Shown here in pieces: positions 55,104-62,722 of a stretch of DNA of 64,000 nt. The position numbers and the translations under genes were made by a program. Source of the stretch: Plantibacter sp. ME-Dv--P-122b (lineage in GTDB: Bacteria > Actinomycetota > Actinomycetes > Actinomycetales > Microbacteriaceae); the NCBI RefSeq assembly GCF_030209375.1, contig NZ_JARVSC010000010.1:62001-126000 (forward strand), written 5' to 3'. Position 1 is the first letter of the stretch. Each line of letters begins with the position of its first letter. The notes beneath the pieces are model-generated. The model made no database searches. It worked only from the letters and a program-made list of their open reading frames with translations, and was not told the origin of the DNA.

Positions 55104-55105
55104 GG

Positions 55106-55195
55106 TTCGGCTGAGGGGCCGGGGTTGGCCGAGGGGCCGGGTTCGGCTCAGGGACCGGGTTCGGCTGAGGGGCCGGGTTCGGCTGAGGGGCCGAC
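55106..55195. repeat. tandem array of five 18-bp units
   Basis: Units TTCGGCTGAGGGGCCGGG (55106), GTTGGCCGAGGGGCCGGG (55124), TTCGGCTCAGGGACCGGG (55142), TTCGGCTGAGGGGCCGGG (55160) and TTCGGCTGAGGGGCCGAC (55178). The third unit matches the family C tail (GGCTCAGGGACCGGG), so the array probably grew from the neighbouring copy. It ends seven bases before the stop codon of the gene at 55202. Confidence 0.93.
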
Positions 55196-55201
55196 GGTGC
55201 C

Positions 55202-56644
55202 TCACACCTGGCGGAAGTCGATCCCCAGCAGGCTCGCCGCCGCCCGGTAGTCCGCCGCCCGGTGCCCGAGCGACAGCGACCAGTGGTGACCGATGCCGGT
55301 CGCGCTCCACTCGTCGACCCAGACGCCCGGGTCGCGCCCGAAGTCGACACGGCTCGTCGTGTTGCCGATCGCGAGCAGCGGGCCGGGGACGACCTCGCCC
55401 TCCGACGCGACGAAGGCGAGCGAGCCGTCGCGGTCCTGCCCCAACCCGAGCAGCGTGACGGGCCCGTGCCGCACGTCGAACTCGACGCTCACACCCCAGC
55501 CGCGTTTGCCGTGGTAGACCCCGAGGCCACGCAGGAGTGGATCGCGGGAGCTGATGGCGAGGTGCGCCGGTCCGTCGTGCCCCATCTCGACGACCTCGTC
55601 CACGAAGTCCAAGGCCTGGATCTCGCAGAACGACCCACCGGCGCCGATGACCTGGGTCGCGAGCTGCGCGACAGTCGTGCGCAGCTCGTACTCGCCGGTC
55701 GTGGGGATGCCGCGAGCGGTGAGGAGGGACGCGCCGAGGATCATCCCGGCACCGAGCCGCTCGTGCTGTTCGCCGTCGCGACCGCGGTGGTAGTAGGCGA
55801 GGCTGTCGAGCGCGAACTCGTCGACGAGCCGGTCGAGCCCGACCGACACCTTCGCTCCCCACGCGAAGTCGTCCTCGACCACCGTGTCGTCGAGGGTGAA
55901 GATCTCCCGGGCGACAGCCATGCGGTCGACGACCTCGGCATCGGTCACCTCGTCGACGAGCACGCGGAGGTCGTCGAACTCGACGACCTCGACGTGCGAG
56001 CCGAACGTCGCCGGCAGCAGCGTGAGGTCGGTGGAGACGTCGAGCATGCCGGGGTAGACGTGCCCCATGAGGCCATGGCGGGCGTGACGGAGGGCAGCGC
56101 GGACGTGCGCCGCCCGGATCCACTGCGAGATGCGGTCCCACGCCGATTCCTGACGCAGCCACCCCGACACCGAGCGGAACGGGATGCCTGCCCGACGGAA
56201 GACGTTGCCGACCTCGGGTACCGGGCACTGCCCGCAGTAGGCGAGCCACGCGCCGGTGTCGAAGCTCGTGTGGTCCATCCGCTCGGTGGGCTGCAGGTCG
56301 ATGACGAGGACCGGGGTGTTCGCGCGCTGGGCGATCGGCAGGACCATCGAGGAGGTGAGGTAGGTGGTGAGGAACAGGACGATGAGGTCGCAGTCTCCCT
56401 GTCGAAGCCGCTCCGCCGCGGCGTCGCCCTCCTGTGCGTCCGAGATGAAGCCGACGTCGACGACCTCGGCGTCCATCTGCTGGAAGCGGCCCGAGACGTA
56501 CCGGGCCGACGCCTGGAGCTGAGGGAGCAGCTCCGGGAACTGCGGCCAGTAGGTGCCGAGGCCGCCGGCGACGAGGCCGATGCGGGGCTTCCGTCGTGCC
56601 TTCGGGGTGAGGAGCGGGTGGGCGGCTGCTGCGGTGTGGGTCAT
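55202..56644 (-). CDS. L-fucose/L-arabinose isomerase-fold protein, orphan sugar
   Basis: 480 residues with the isomerase fold: N-terminal RIGLVAGGLGTYWPQFPELLPQL, VLFLTTYLTSSM near residue 90, GQCPVPEVGNV near 140 and an acid-rich middle domain, then GHDGPAHLAIS. It is related to L-arabinose isomerase but lacks nearby kinase or epimerase genes, so the sugar cannot be named. A perfect LacI-type palindrome lies just upstream and a LacI gene beyond it. Starts with ATG 56644. Confidence 0.8.
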   Translation of the reverse strand: MTHTAAAAHPLLTPKARRKPRIGLVAGGLGTYWPQFPELLPQLQASARYVSGRFQQMDAEVVDVGFISDAQEGDAAAERLRQGDCDLIVLFLTTYLTSSMVLPIAQRANTPVLVIDLQPTERMDHTSFDTGAWLAYCGQCPVPEVGNVFRRAGIPFRSVSGWLRQESAWDRISQWIRAAHVRAALRHARHGLMGHVYPGMLDVSTDLTLLPATFGSHVEVVEFDDLRVLVDEVTDAEVVDRMAVAREIFTLDDTVVEDDFAWGAKVSVGLDRLVDEFALDSLAYYHRGRDGEQHERLGAGMILGASLLTARGIPTTGEYELRTTVAQLATQVIGAGGSFCEIQALDFVDEVVEMGHDGPAHLAISSRDPLLRGLGVYHGKRGWGVSVEFDVRHGPVTLLGLGQDRDGSLAFVASEGEVVPGPLLAIGNTTSRVDFGRDPGVWVDEWSATGIGHHWSLSLGHRAADYRAAASLLGIDFRQV

Positions 56645-56678
56645 CGTCGATCCTTGGGTGAGTGCGGGGCATGGGATT

Positions 56679-56694
56679 ATTTAATCGATTAAAT
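56679..56694. promoter_or_regulatory. LacI-type operator ATTTAATCGATTAAAT
   Basis: Perfect 16-bp palindrome with central CG, 34 bases before the isomerase start. It shares AATCGATT with the rhamnose sites but has different outer bases, so it probably belongs to a different regulator, most simply the LacI protein encoded at 56747. Confidence 0.8.
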
Positions 56695-56746
56695 CCTGAT
56701 GACGACTGTACCCGGGCATCACCCCCGCGTCCAGCCTCGCCGCCGC

Positions 56747-57781
56747 TCAGGCGGGCAGGGGAGCGGACTCGCGGACGACGAGATGCGGCTCGAGCGTCCG
56801 CGTCACGTGCTCGTGCGACGCGCGGTCGGTGCCCAGCTCGGCGAGGAGGATCTCGACGGCCATGCGCCCGAGTTCGTCCTTCGGCTGCTCGACCGTCGTG
56901 AGCGGCACCCGCCCGTCGGCCGCGAGCGCGAGATCACCGTAGCCGACCACGGATACCTCGTCGGGCACCGCGAGACCGCCGTCGTTCAGCCCCCTGATGA
57001 CGCCGAGCGCGAGCTGGTCGTTCGTGCAGAACACGCCGGTCGGACGCGGTGTCTGCGCCGCGATCCGACGACCAGCGATGCGCCCCGCGTCGACGGTCAT
57101 CTCATCCACGGTGACCTCGCGGAGGTCGTCGGGGTCGAGCCCGGCCGCGATGAACGCGTTCCGGGCACCCTCGCGTCGGTCGGCGCACTGCGGGATCGCC
57201 AGGTCGCCGTTCACGAGCACGATCGACCCGTCGGACGCCGGGGTGGGACCGGCGAGCAGGTGGGCGACCGCCAGCTCCCCGCCGTGCACGTCGTCGATCG
57301 CGACGGAGCAGCCGGTGCCCTCGGGGGCGGTTCGGTCCATGAGCACGAGGCGGCTGCCGACCCGTCGCAGCTGGGCCAGTCGGGAGGCGTCGGCGGTCAA
57401 TGGAGCGACGAGTGCGCCGGCAGCCCGGTGCTCGGCGAGCATCTCGAAGTGCCGGAGTTCGAGGTCCGGGTCGTCGTGGCTCACGCAGAGCGCGACCGTG
57501 TAGCCGTGTCCGGCCGCGGCCTCGGTGACCCCGCGGGCGATCGCCGAGTAGAACGGGTTCGCGATGTCGGGGATGACGAGGCCGATGAGCCGGTTCGTGC
57601 CCTGCCGCAGGGTGGCGGCGGCGCGGTTGGGGACGAAGTCGAGTTCCTCGATCGCGGCGAGCACGCGCTCGCGCGTTGCGGGGGCGACGATCTCGGGGCG
57701 GTTGAGCGTGTTGGAGACGGTCGCGTTCGAGACGCCGGCGAGTCTGGCGACGGCGGCGAACCCGATGTCGTGCTTCGCCAT
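56747..57781 (-). CDS. LacI-family regulator
   Basis: 344 residues from ATG 57781 behind GGAGGG. Helix-turn-helix AAVARLAGVSNATVSNTLNRP at about 9-29 and a full periplasmic-binding-like effector domain (VIPDIANPFYSAIARGV near 70). It precedes the isomerase gene in the same direction with the operator between them, so it should control that gene and respond to its sugar or a derivative. Confidence 0.9.
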   Translation of the reverse strand: MAKHDIGFAAVARLAGVSNATVSNTLNRPEIVAPATRERVLAAIEELDFVPNRAAATLRQGTNRLIGLVIPDIANPFYSAIARGVTEAAAGHGYTVALCVSHDDPDLELRHFEMLAEHRAAGALVAPLTADASRLAQLRRVGSRLVLMDRTAPEGTGCSVAIDDVHGGELAVAHLLAGPTPASDGSIVLVNGDLAIPQCADRREGARNAFIAAGLDPDDLREVTVDEMTVDAGRIAGRRIAAQTPRPTGVFCTNDQLALGVIRGLNDGGLAVPDEVSVVGYGDLALAADGRVPLTTVEQPKDELGRMAVEILLAELGTDRASHEHVTRTLEPHLVVRESAPLPA

Positions 57782-57827
57782 GCTGCCCTCCGTATTCCTC
57801 TCCGAGCGTACCGGCGCGACCCTCGTC

Positions 57828-57897
57828 CCGTTCTCAGGACTCCTTCGGTGTGGTGGGGCGATCTCCACCCGACACGCCGCGGAAGTCCTGAGAACGG
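57828..57897. repeat. family A inverted repeat, short form, copy A7
   Basis: 70-bp element with perfect 13-bp arms CCGTTCTCAGGAC / GTCCTGAGAACGG; inner motif GACACGCCG. Like A3 it lacks the CAAC/GTTG block. It ends 14 bases from the aldo/keto reductase stop codon. Confidence 0.88.
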
Positions 57898-57911
57898 TCC
57901 GGATGCGACCG

Positions 57912-58841
57912 CTACGGGAGGGTGTGGCCCGCGGCGGTGAAGAGGCGGTACCACTCCTCACGCGACAGGGACACGTCGGAACCTGCGGCCGCTTCCTCGA
58001 CGCGCGACGGCTTGGTGGTGCCGAGCACGACCTGGATGTTCGCGGGGTGCCGGGTGATCCACGCGGTCGCGATGCCGGACGGCGTCACGCCGTGCGCGGC
58101 CGCGAGCTCGTCGAGCACGTCGTTCAGCTCCGCGTAGTGCTCGCGGTCACCGATGAAGACACCCGTGAAGAAGCCGGCCTGGAACGGCGACCACGCCTGC
58201 AGGGTCATGCCGGTCAGGCGGCTGTAGTCGAGCATCCCGTTGTCGCGGTCGATCGACTGGTCGAGGCCGGCCATGTTCGCGGCGACGCCCGACGCGATGA
58301 TCGGGGCGTGGGTGATGCTCAGCTGCACCTGGTTGACGATGAGCGGCTGCTCGACGGAGCCCTTCAACAGCTCGACCTGCGCCGGCGTGTGGTTGGAGAC
58401 GCCGAAGTTCCGGACCTTGCCCGAAGCCTGCAGGGCGTCGAACGCCGACGCGACCTCTTCCGGCTCGACGAGGCTGTCGGGGCGGTGGAGGAGCAGGAGG
58501 TCGAGGTAGTCCGTCTTGAGGGCGGCGAGCGACTCGTCGACGGTGCGGAGGATGTGCTCCTCCGAGAAGTCGAAGAAGCCCTTCCGGATGCCGACCTTCG
58601 ACTGGATGAGCACCTGCTCGCGCTCGGCGGCGGTGAGGGTGACGGCGTCGCCGAAGCGACGCTCGCACCCGTGACGCTCCGAGCCGTAGATGTCGGCGTG
58701 GTCGAACACGGTGACGCCGGCGTCGCGTGCGGTGTGGAACAGGGCGCGGATGGCCTCGTCGTCGAGGTCCTCGATCCGCATGAGGCCGAGGACGATGCTG
58801 GACGCGGTCAGGTCGGTCTGGGGCAGGGGGATGGTCTTCAT
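57912..58841 (-). CDS. aldo/keto reductase
   Basis: 309 residues; CAGGAT at -12 to -7 from ATG 58841. Catalytic tetrad Asp47, Tyr52 (FDHADIYG), Lys82 and His119 (LLLHRPD). The layout matches the YdhF group of NADPH-dependent reductases. Substrate unknown; in this neighbourhood it could reduce sugar-derived aldehydes such as lactaldehyde, which is only a suggestion. Confidence 0.88.
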   Translation of the reverse strand: MKTIPLPQTDLTASSIVLGLMRIEDLDDEAIRALFHTARDAGVTVFDHADIYGSERHGCERRFGDAVTLTAAEREQVLIQSKVGIRKGFFDFSEEHILRTVDESLAALKTDYLDLLLLHRPDSLVEPEEVASAFDALQASGKVRNFGVSNHTPAQVELLKGSVEQPLIVNQVQLSITHAPIIASGVAANMAGLDQSIDRDNGMLDYSRLTGMTLQAWSPFQAGFFTGVFIGDREHYAELNDVLDELAAAHGVTPSGIATAWITRHPANIQVVLGTTKPSRVEEAAAGSDVSLSREEWYRLFTAAGHTLP

Positions 58842-58876
58842 GCGACCATCCTGGCCGAATCCACCGGTGGTCTGCC

Positions 58877-58882
58877 TAGGAT
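58877..58882 (+). promoter_or_regulatory. -10 box of the PLDc_N gene (leaderless)
   Basis: TAGGAT at -13 to -8 from the ATG at 58890. Confidence 0.5.
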
Positions 58883-58889
58883 TGACGAC

Positions 58890-59339
58890 ATGTTCGTGTT
58901 GTCGTTGCTGCTCATCGTCCTCACGATCATCGCGCTCATCGACGTGGTGGGTCAGCCCGAGCCCGTCGTGCGCAACCTGCCCAAGATCGTGTGGGTGCTG
59001 CTCATCGTCTTCATCCCGCTCATCGGCGTCGCCCTGTGGTTCCTGCTCGGCAAGGACTGGTCGACGAGCCGGATCAAGCTCCCCGAACGCCGTGGCCGGA
59101 AGCAGTCGCGGACGTCCGGTTCGTGGGGCCCTGGTCGCGGTCCCTCGTCGACCGCGACGCCCTCGCCGTCGCAGCCCGACCGTGCCGTCAGCAGCACGGA
59201 GGAACAGCTCGCGGCCCTCGAGCGCGAGATCCAGGCCGCCGAGGACGCCGAGCGTATCCGCAAGCTCGAGCTGGAGATGAAGCGCGACGACGGCCTCGGC
59301 ACCGACGACGGTCCCCGCCTCGGCACGGATCGCTCCTGA
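58890..59339 (+). CDS. PLDc_N domain membrane protein
   Basis: 149 residues. The first 65 residues match the phospholipase D N-terminal (PLDc_N) module: two helices with VVGQPEPVVRNLPKIVWVLLIVFIPLIG and WFLLGKD. There is no catalytic PLD domain. A low-complexity Ser/Pro segment and a predicted coiled coil (EEQLAALEREIQAAEDAERI) follow. Such stand-alone proteins are frequent in Actinobacteria; the role is unknown. Divergent from the aldo/keto reductase and convergent with the transporter genes. Confidence 0.8.
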   Translation: MFVLSLLLIVLTIIALIDVVGQPEPVVRNLPKIVWVLLIVFIPLIGVALWFLLGKDWSTSRIKLPERRGRKQSRTSGSWGPGRGPSSTATPSPSQPDRAVSSTEEQLAALEREIQAAEDAERIRKLELEMKRDDGLGTDDGPRLGTDRS

Positions 59340-59354
59340 CCACACCCCGGCCGT

Positions 59355-59442
59355 CGTTCGCAATTCAGGACGCGAACGGCGCGTCGCTCCCGGAACCGAG
59401 ATTCCGAGAGCGACGCGCCGAGGCGGTCCTGAATTGTGAACG
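59355..59442. repeat. family A inverted repeat, copy A8, nested hairpin
   Basis: 88-bp element. Outer arms CGTTCGCAATTCAGGA / TCCTGAATTGTGAACG (one mismatch), inner perfect 12-bp arms GGCGCGTCGCTC (59378-59389) / GAGCGACGCGCC (59408-59419), and a CGGAA/TTCCG tip. The whole element can fold into one long hairpin. It starts 15 bases after the PLDc_N stop and ends two bases before the stop of the transporter gene. Confidence 0.93.
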
Positions 59443-59444
59443 GG

Positions 59445-60506
59445 TCAGAAGTCGTACTTGTCGATGTTCGACGCGTCGAAGGTGGTCGGCGGGCCGACGA
59501 TGACGGTGCCGTCGGCGCCGACCTCGCGCTCACCGAGGTCGCCGGCCTCGAAGGTGTCGCCCTCCTTGCCGGTGATCGTGCCCTCGGCGAGTGCCTTGCC
59601 GGCGAACGCGGCGACGTAGCCGAGCTGAGCCGGGTCCCACAGCGCGAACGCGGTGACGGTGCCGTCCTTCACGAACGGACGCATCTCGTTCGGGAGGCCG
59701 AGGCCGGTCAGCGCGACCTTGCCCTTGTACTCCGAGGTGGAGAGGTAGCGGGCGGTCGCGGCGATGCCGACCGTCGTGGGCGAGATGATGCCCTTGAGGT
59801 TCGGGTGCGCCTGGAGCAGACCCTGGGCCTCCTGGAACGACTTCGTGTCGTCGTCGTCGCCGTAGACCTTCGCGACGAGCTTGATGTCCTTGTAGTCGGG
59901 GTTGGAGGCGAGCTCCTCCTCCATGTACGCGATCCACTCGTTTTGGTTCGTCGCGTTGGCCGTGGCCGAGAGGATCGCGATCTCGCCCGAGCCACCGATC
60001 TGCTCGGAGATGAGCTTCGTCTGGATTAGGGCGACGTCCTTGGCGACGACCTGGGAGATGAAGACGTCGCGGCAGTCCTTGCTGGTGTCGGAGTCGAAGG
60101 CGACGATCTTCGCGCCGCCGTCACGGGCCTCCTTGAGGGCGGGGCAGACGGCGTCGGGGTCGTTCGCCGCGATGACGATGACGTTCGTGCCGGCCTGGGT
60201 CTCGGCGTTGATGAACGACACCTGGCTGGACGCGCTCGCCTCGAGCGGGCCGACGACCTCGGTGGCGCTGAAGCCGGCCGCCTTCGCGCCGTCCTTGCCG
60301 CCGCCGAGCACGACGTCCGTGTACGGGTTGTTGAGCTGCTTGGGGATGAAGGTGATGCTCTCCGCGGCTCCGCCTCCACCACCTGATCCCGCGGAGTCGC
60401 CGGTGGCGCACCCCGTCGCGATGAGTGCGAGGGAGGCTGCTGCGGCGATGAGGGCCGCTGCGCGACGGGCCGAACGGCCTGCTGCGCGGTTTCGAATCGA
60501 CTGCAT
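59445..60506 (-). CDS. rhaS: rhamnose-type ABC transporter substrate-binding lipoprotein
   Basis: 353 residues. Lipobox ALIATGC with Cys33, then a Gly/Ser linker. The sugar-binding fold includes IPKQLNNPYTDVVLGGGKDGA, VIVIAANDPDAVCPAL and TGLGLPNEMRPFVKDGTV...ALWDPAQLGY, the last being a good RhaS pattern. Delivers L-rhamnose or a similar sugar to the permeases encoded upstream. Ribosome site AAAGGAA precedes ATG 60506. Confidence 0.88.
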   Translation of the reverse strand: MQSIRNRAAGRSARRAAALIAAAASLALIATGCATGDSAGSGGGGGAAESITFIPKQLNNPYTDVVLGGGKDGAKAAGFSATEVVGPLEASASSQVSFINAETQAGTNVIVIAANDPDAVCPALKEARDGGAKIVAFDSDTSKDCRDVFISQVVAKDVALIQTKLISEQIGGSGEIAILSATANATNQNEWIAYMEEELASNPDYKDIKLVAKVYGDDDDTKSFQEAQGLLQAHPNLKGIISPTTVGIAATARYLSTSEYKGKVALTGLGLPNEMRPFVKDGTVTAFALWDPAQLGYVAAFAGKALAEGTITGKEGDTFEAGDLGEREVGADGTVIVGPPTTFDASNIDKYDF

Positions 60507-60576
60507 TGTCTGTTCCTTTCTGGATACGCCTGGTGCTGTGGCGTGGGGTGCCCCGAGGGCTGCGCCGATCGGGAGA

Positions 60577-61677
60577 TCAGTGCTGGGGCAGGCTGCGTCG
60601 GATCCGTCGGTGGTGGTTCCACTGCTTGACGGATTCGAAGATACTGGGGCCGACCACCGAGGCGATCAGCAGGGTCCCGGTCACGATGATGAGGACGACG
60701 TCGGAGACGCGGCCGAGTCGGAGCGCGTAGTTGATGGTGCCGATGAGCAGCACACCCGCGACGACACCCGGGATGGACCCCTTGCCGCCGAAGATCGAGA
60801 CGCCGCCGAGGAGCACGGCCGCGATGACGGCGAGTTCGAGCCCGGAGGCGTTGTCGCTGCGGGCGCTCGAGTAGCGGAGCGTCCAGAACACCCCCGCGAG
60901 GGCCGAGACACCGCCGGTCGCGACGTAGAGCCAGAACTTCGACCGCGCGACCTTGATGCCGACGAAGCTCGCGGCCTCCGTGCTGTACCCGAGCGCGTAG
61001 AGCCCGCGGCCGAAGGGGGTCAGGTGCAGGATGACCCCGAAGGCGAGCACGACGACGAGGACCCCGACCATGACCACGGGGATGCCGGTCGAGCCGATCT
61101 TCGACGTGAAGAACGCGGTGAGCTCGGGCGGGAAGTTCGCGACCGCGTTGTCGCCGATGACGACGAGCGCGAGGCCGCGGAACAGTGCGAGCGTGCCGAT
61201 CGTCACCGCGAGGGACGGGAGTCCGACCACGGCGATGAGGAAGCCGTTGAACGCGCCGGCGACGACTCCGACGAGCAGCCCGATGAGGAGGACGACGCCG
61301 ATGTCCATCCCGCCGCCGGCCCACAGCACACCGATGACGGCGCTCGTGAGGCCCGCGGTGCTCGCGACGGACAGGTCGATCTCGCCGGTGATGATGACGA
61401 GCGTCATCGGCATCGCGATGAGGAGGATCGGGATGACGTCGAGGAGGAGGAAGCCGACCGTGACGGCGGAGGCGAACCGCGGGATGAGCAGGCAGGCGCC
61501 GATGACGACGACGAGGAGCGCGTAGATCATGATCGCGTCGCGGCCGAGCAGGATGCGCGAGGCGCCGGTGCGGCCCTTCGGTTCGGCCACGAGCACGCCG
61601 GTGGTGTCGGTGCCGAGCGGGCCGGAGCCCTTGGTGAACGGAGCCTTCGGGGCTGCCGGGGTCTTCAGATCAGACAT
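60577..61677 (-). CDS. rhaQ: rhamnose-type ABC transporter permease 2
   Basis: 366 residues with about nine membrane helices and the conserved permease loop GEIDLSVASTAGLTSAVIG, typical of monosaccharide ABC-importer permeases. A 50-residue hydrophilic N-terminal segment is longer than usual. Overlaps permease 1 by eight bases, so both are translated from one message. Rhamnose is inferred from the binding protein and the enzyme genes in this region. Confidence 0.85.
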   Translation of the reverse strand: MSDLKTPAAPKAPFTKGSGPLGTDTTGVLVAEPKGRTGASRILLGRDAIMIYALLVVVIGACLLIPRFASAVTVGFLLLDVIPILLIAMPMTLVIITGEIDLSVASTAGLTSAVIGVLWAGGGMDIGVVLLIGLLVGVVAGAFNGFLIAVVGLPSLAVTIGTLALFRGLALVVIGDNAVANFPPELTAFFTSKIGSTGIPVVMVGVLVVVLAFGVILHLTPFGRGLYALGYSTEAASFVGIKVARSKFWLYVATGGVSALAGVFWTLRYSSARSDNASGLELAVIAAVLLGGVSIFGGKGSIPGVVAGVLLIGTINYALRLGRVSDVVLIIVTGTLLIASVVGPSIFESVKQWNHHRRIRRSLPQH

Positions 61678-62722
61678 CGCGTGCCTCGCTCATTCGCAGT
61701 TTCTTGGCCGTACGGAGGCTGGCGACGCGGTCGATGATGATCGCGGCCAGGATGAGGATGCCCACGATCGCCTGCTGCCAGAACTTGTCGACGCGCAGGG
61801 CGGTGAGGGCGCTCGTGATGGTGGTGAGGAGGATCGCGCCGATCGCGGCACCGGCGACGGAGCCGCTGCCGCCGAAGATCGCGACACCGCCGACGACGGC
61901 CGCCGCGACGACGTCGAGCTCCATGCCCGACCCGGTGGTAGCGCCGACCGAGTTGAAGCGGGAGGCGTAGAGCACGCCGGCGAGCCCGGCGAGCAGCCCG
62001 TTCGCCAGGAAGGCGAGGAAGACGCGGCGGCCGACCGGGATGCCGAACAGCTTCGCGGCGTCGGGGTCCGACCCGATCGCGTAGAGGTCGCGGCCGGAGC
62101 GGGCGCCGGCCATGTAGACGGCGACGACGACCACGACGAGGATCGCGATGAGGGTGATGACCGGGAAGCCGAGGACGGTGTCGACGGACAGGTTCCCGAA
62201 CGCGTCGGGTCGGTCGTCGGCGAAGTACTGCGTGCCACCGGCCCACGCGTTGTTCAGGCCTCGGTAGATGTAGAGCGTGCCAAGGGTGATGACGAGGGCG
62301 GGGACCTTCGCGATCGTGACGAGCGCACCGTTGATCGCACCGAGCACCGCACCGAGCAGCATCGCGATGGCGAACACCGCGATGATCGGCAGCTGCGGCA
62401 TCGTCGCGAACATCGTGCCGGTCGCGAAGGCGACGAGCCCCAGGATCGAGCCGACGGACAGGTCGACGTTGCGGGTGATGATGACGAGCGCCTGACCGAC
62501 GGCGAGGATGATCATGATCGTCGCGTTGAGGAGGAGGTCCTTCACCCCCTGTGCGGACAGGAACAGCGGGTTCGCGAGGTAGGTGACGAGTACGAGGACG
62601 ACGAGCGCGATGGTGACCGGGAGTTCCCGGAGTCGCACGATCGACGCGATCGGGTTGGTCGTGCGCTCGGTCGCGATGGTGACGGGGCCGCCGCCGCCCG
62701 GCTTCGTGGTGGTGTCGGTCAT
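61670..62722 (-). CDS. rhaP: rhamnose-type ABC transporter permease 1
   Basis: 350 residues from ATG 62722, overlapping the ATPase gene by four bases. About eight to nine membrane helices, with RNVDLSVGSILGLVAF and the EAA-like ATPase contact KVPALVITLGTLYIYRG. Forms a heterodimer with the second permease. Substrate inferred as above. Confidence 0.85.
   Translation of the reverse strand: MTDTTTKPGGGGPVTIATERTTNPIASIVRLRELPVTIALVVLVLVTYLANPLFLSAQGVKDLLLNATIMIILAVGQALVIITRNVDLSVGSILGLVAFATGTMFATMPQLPIIAVFAIAMLLGAVLGAINGALVTIAKVPALVITLGTLYIYRGLNNAWAGGTQYFADDRPDAFGNLSVDTVLGFPVITLIAILVVVVVAVYMAGARSGRDLYAIGSDPDAAKLFGIPVGRRVFLAFLANGLLAGLAGVLYASRFNSVGATTGSGMELDVVAAAVVGGVAIFGGSGSVAGAAIGAILLTTITSALTALRVDKFWQQAIVGILILAAIIIDRVASLRTAKKLRMSEARDV

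Noticed and set aside
55106-55195. CRISPR array
   Set aside because: The 18-bp units follow each other without spacers and there are no cas genes; it is a simple tandem repeat.
56747-57781. This LacI protein as the rhamnose regulator
   Set aside because: The palindrome beside its own target (ATTTAATCGATTAAAT) differs outside the core from the rhamnose sites, so a second regulator outside the window is more likely; not excluded.
60577-62722. Ribose or xylose transporter
   Set aside because: Permeases cannot separate these sugars, but the binding-protein motif (GLGLPNEMRPFVKDG) and nearby rhamnose enzymes favour rhamnose.
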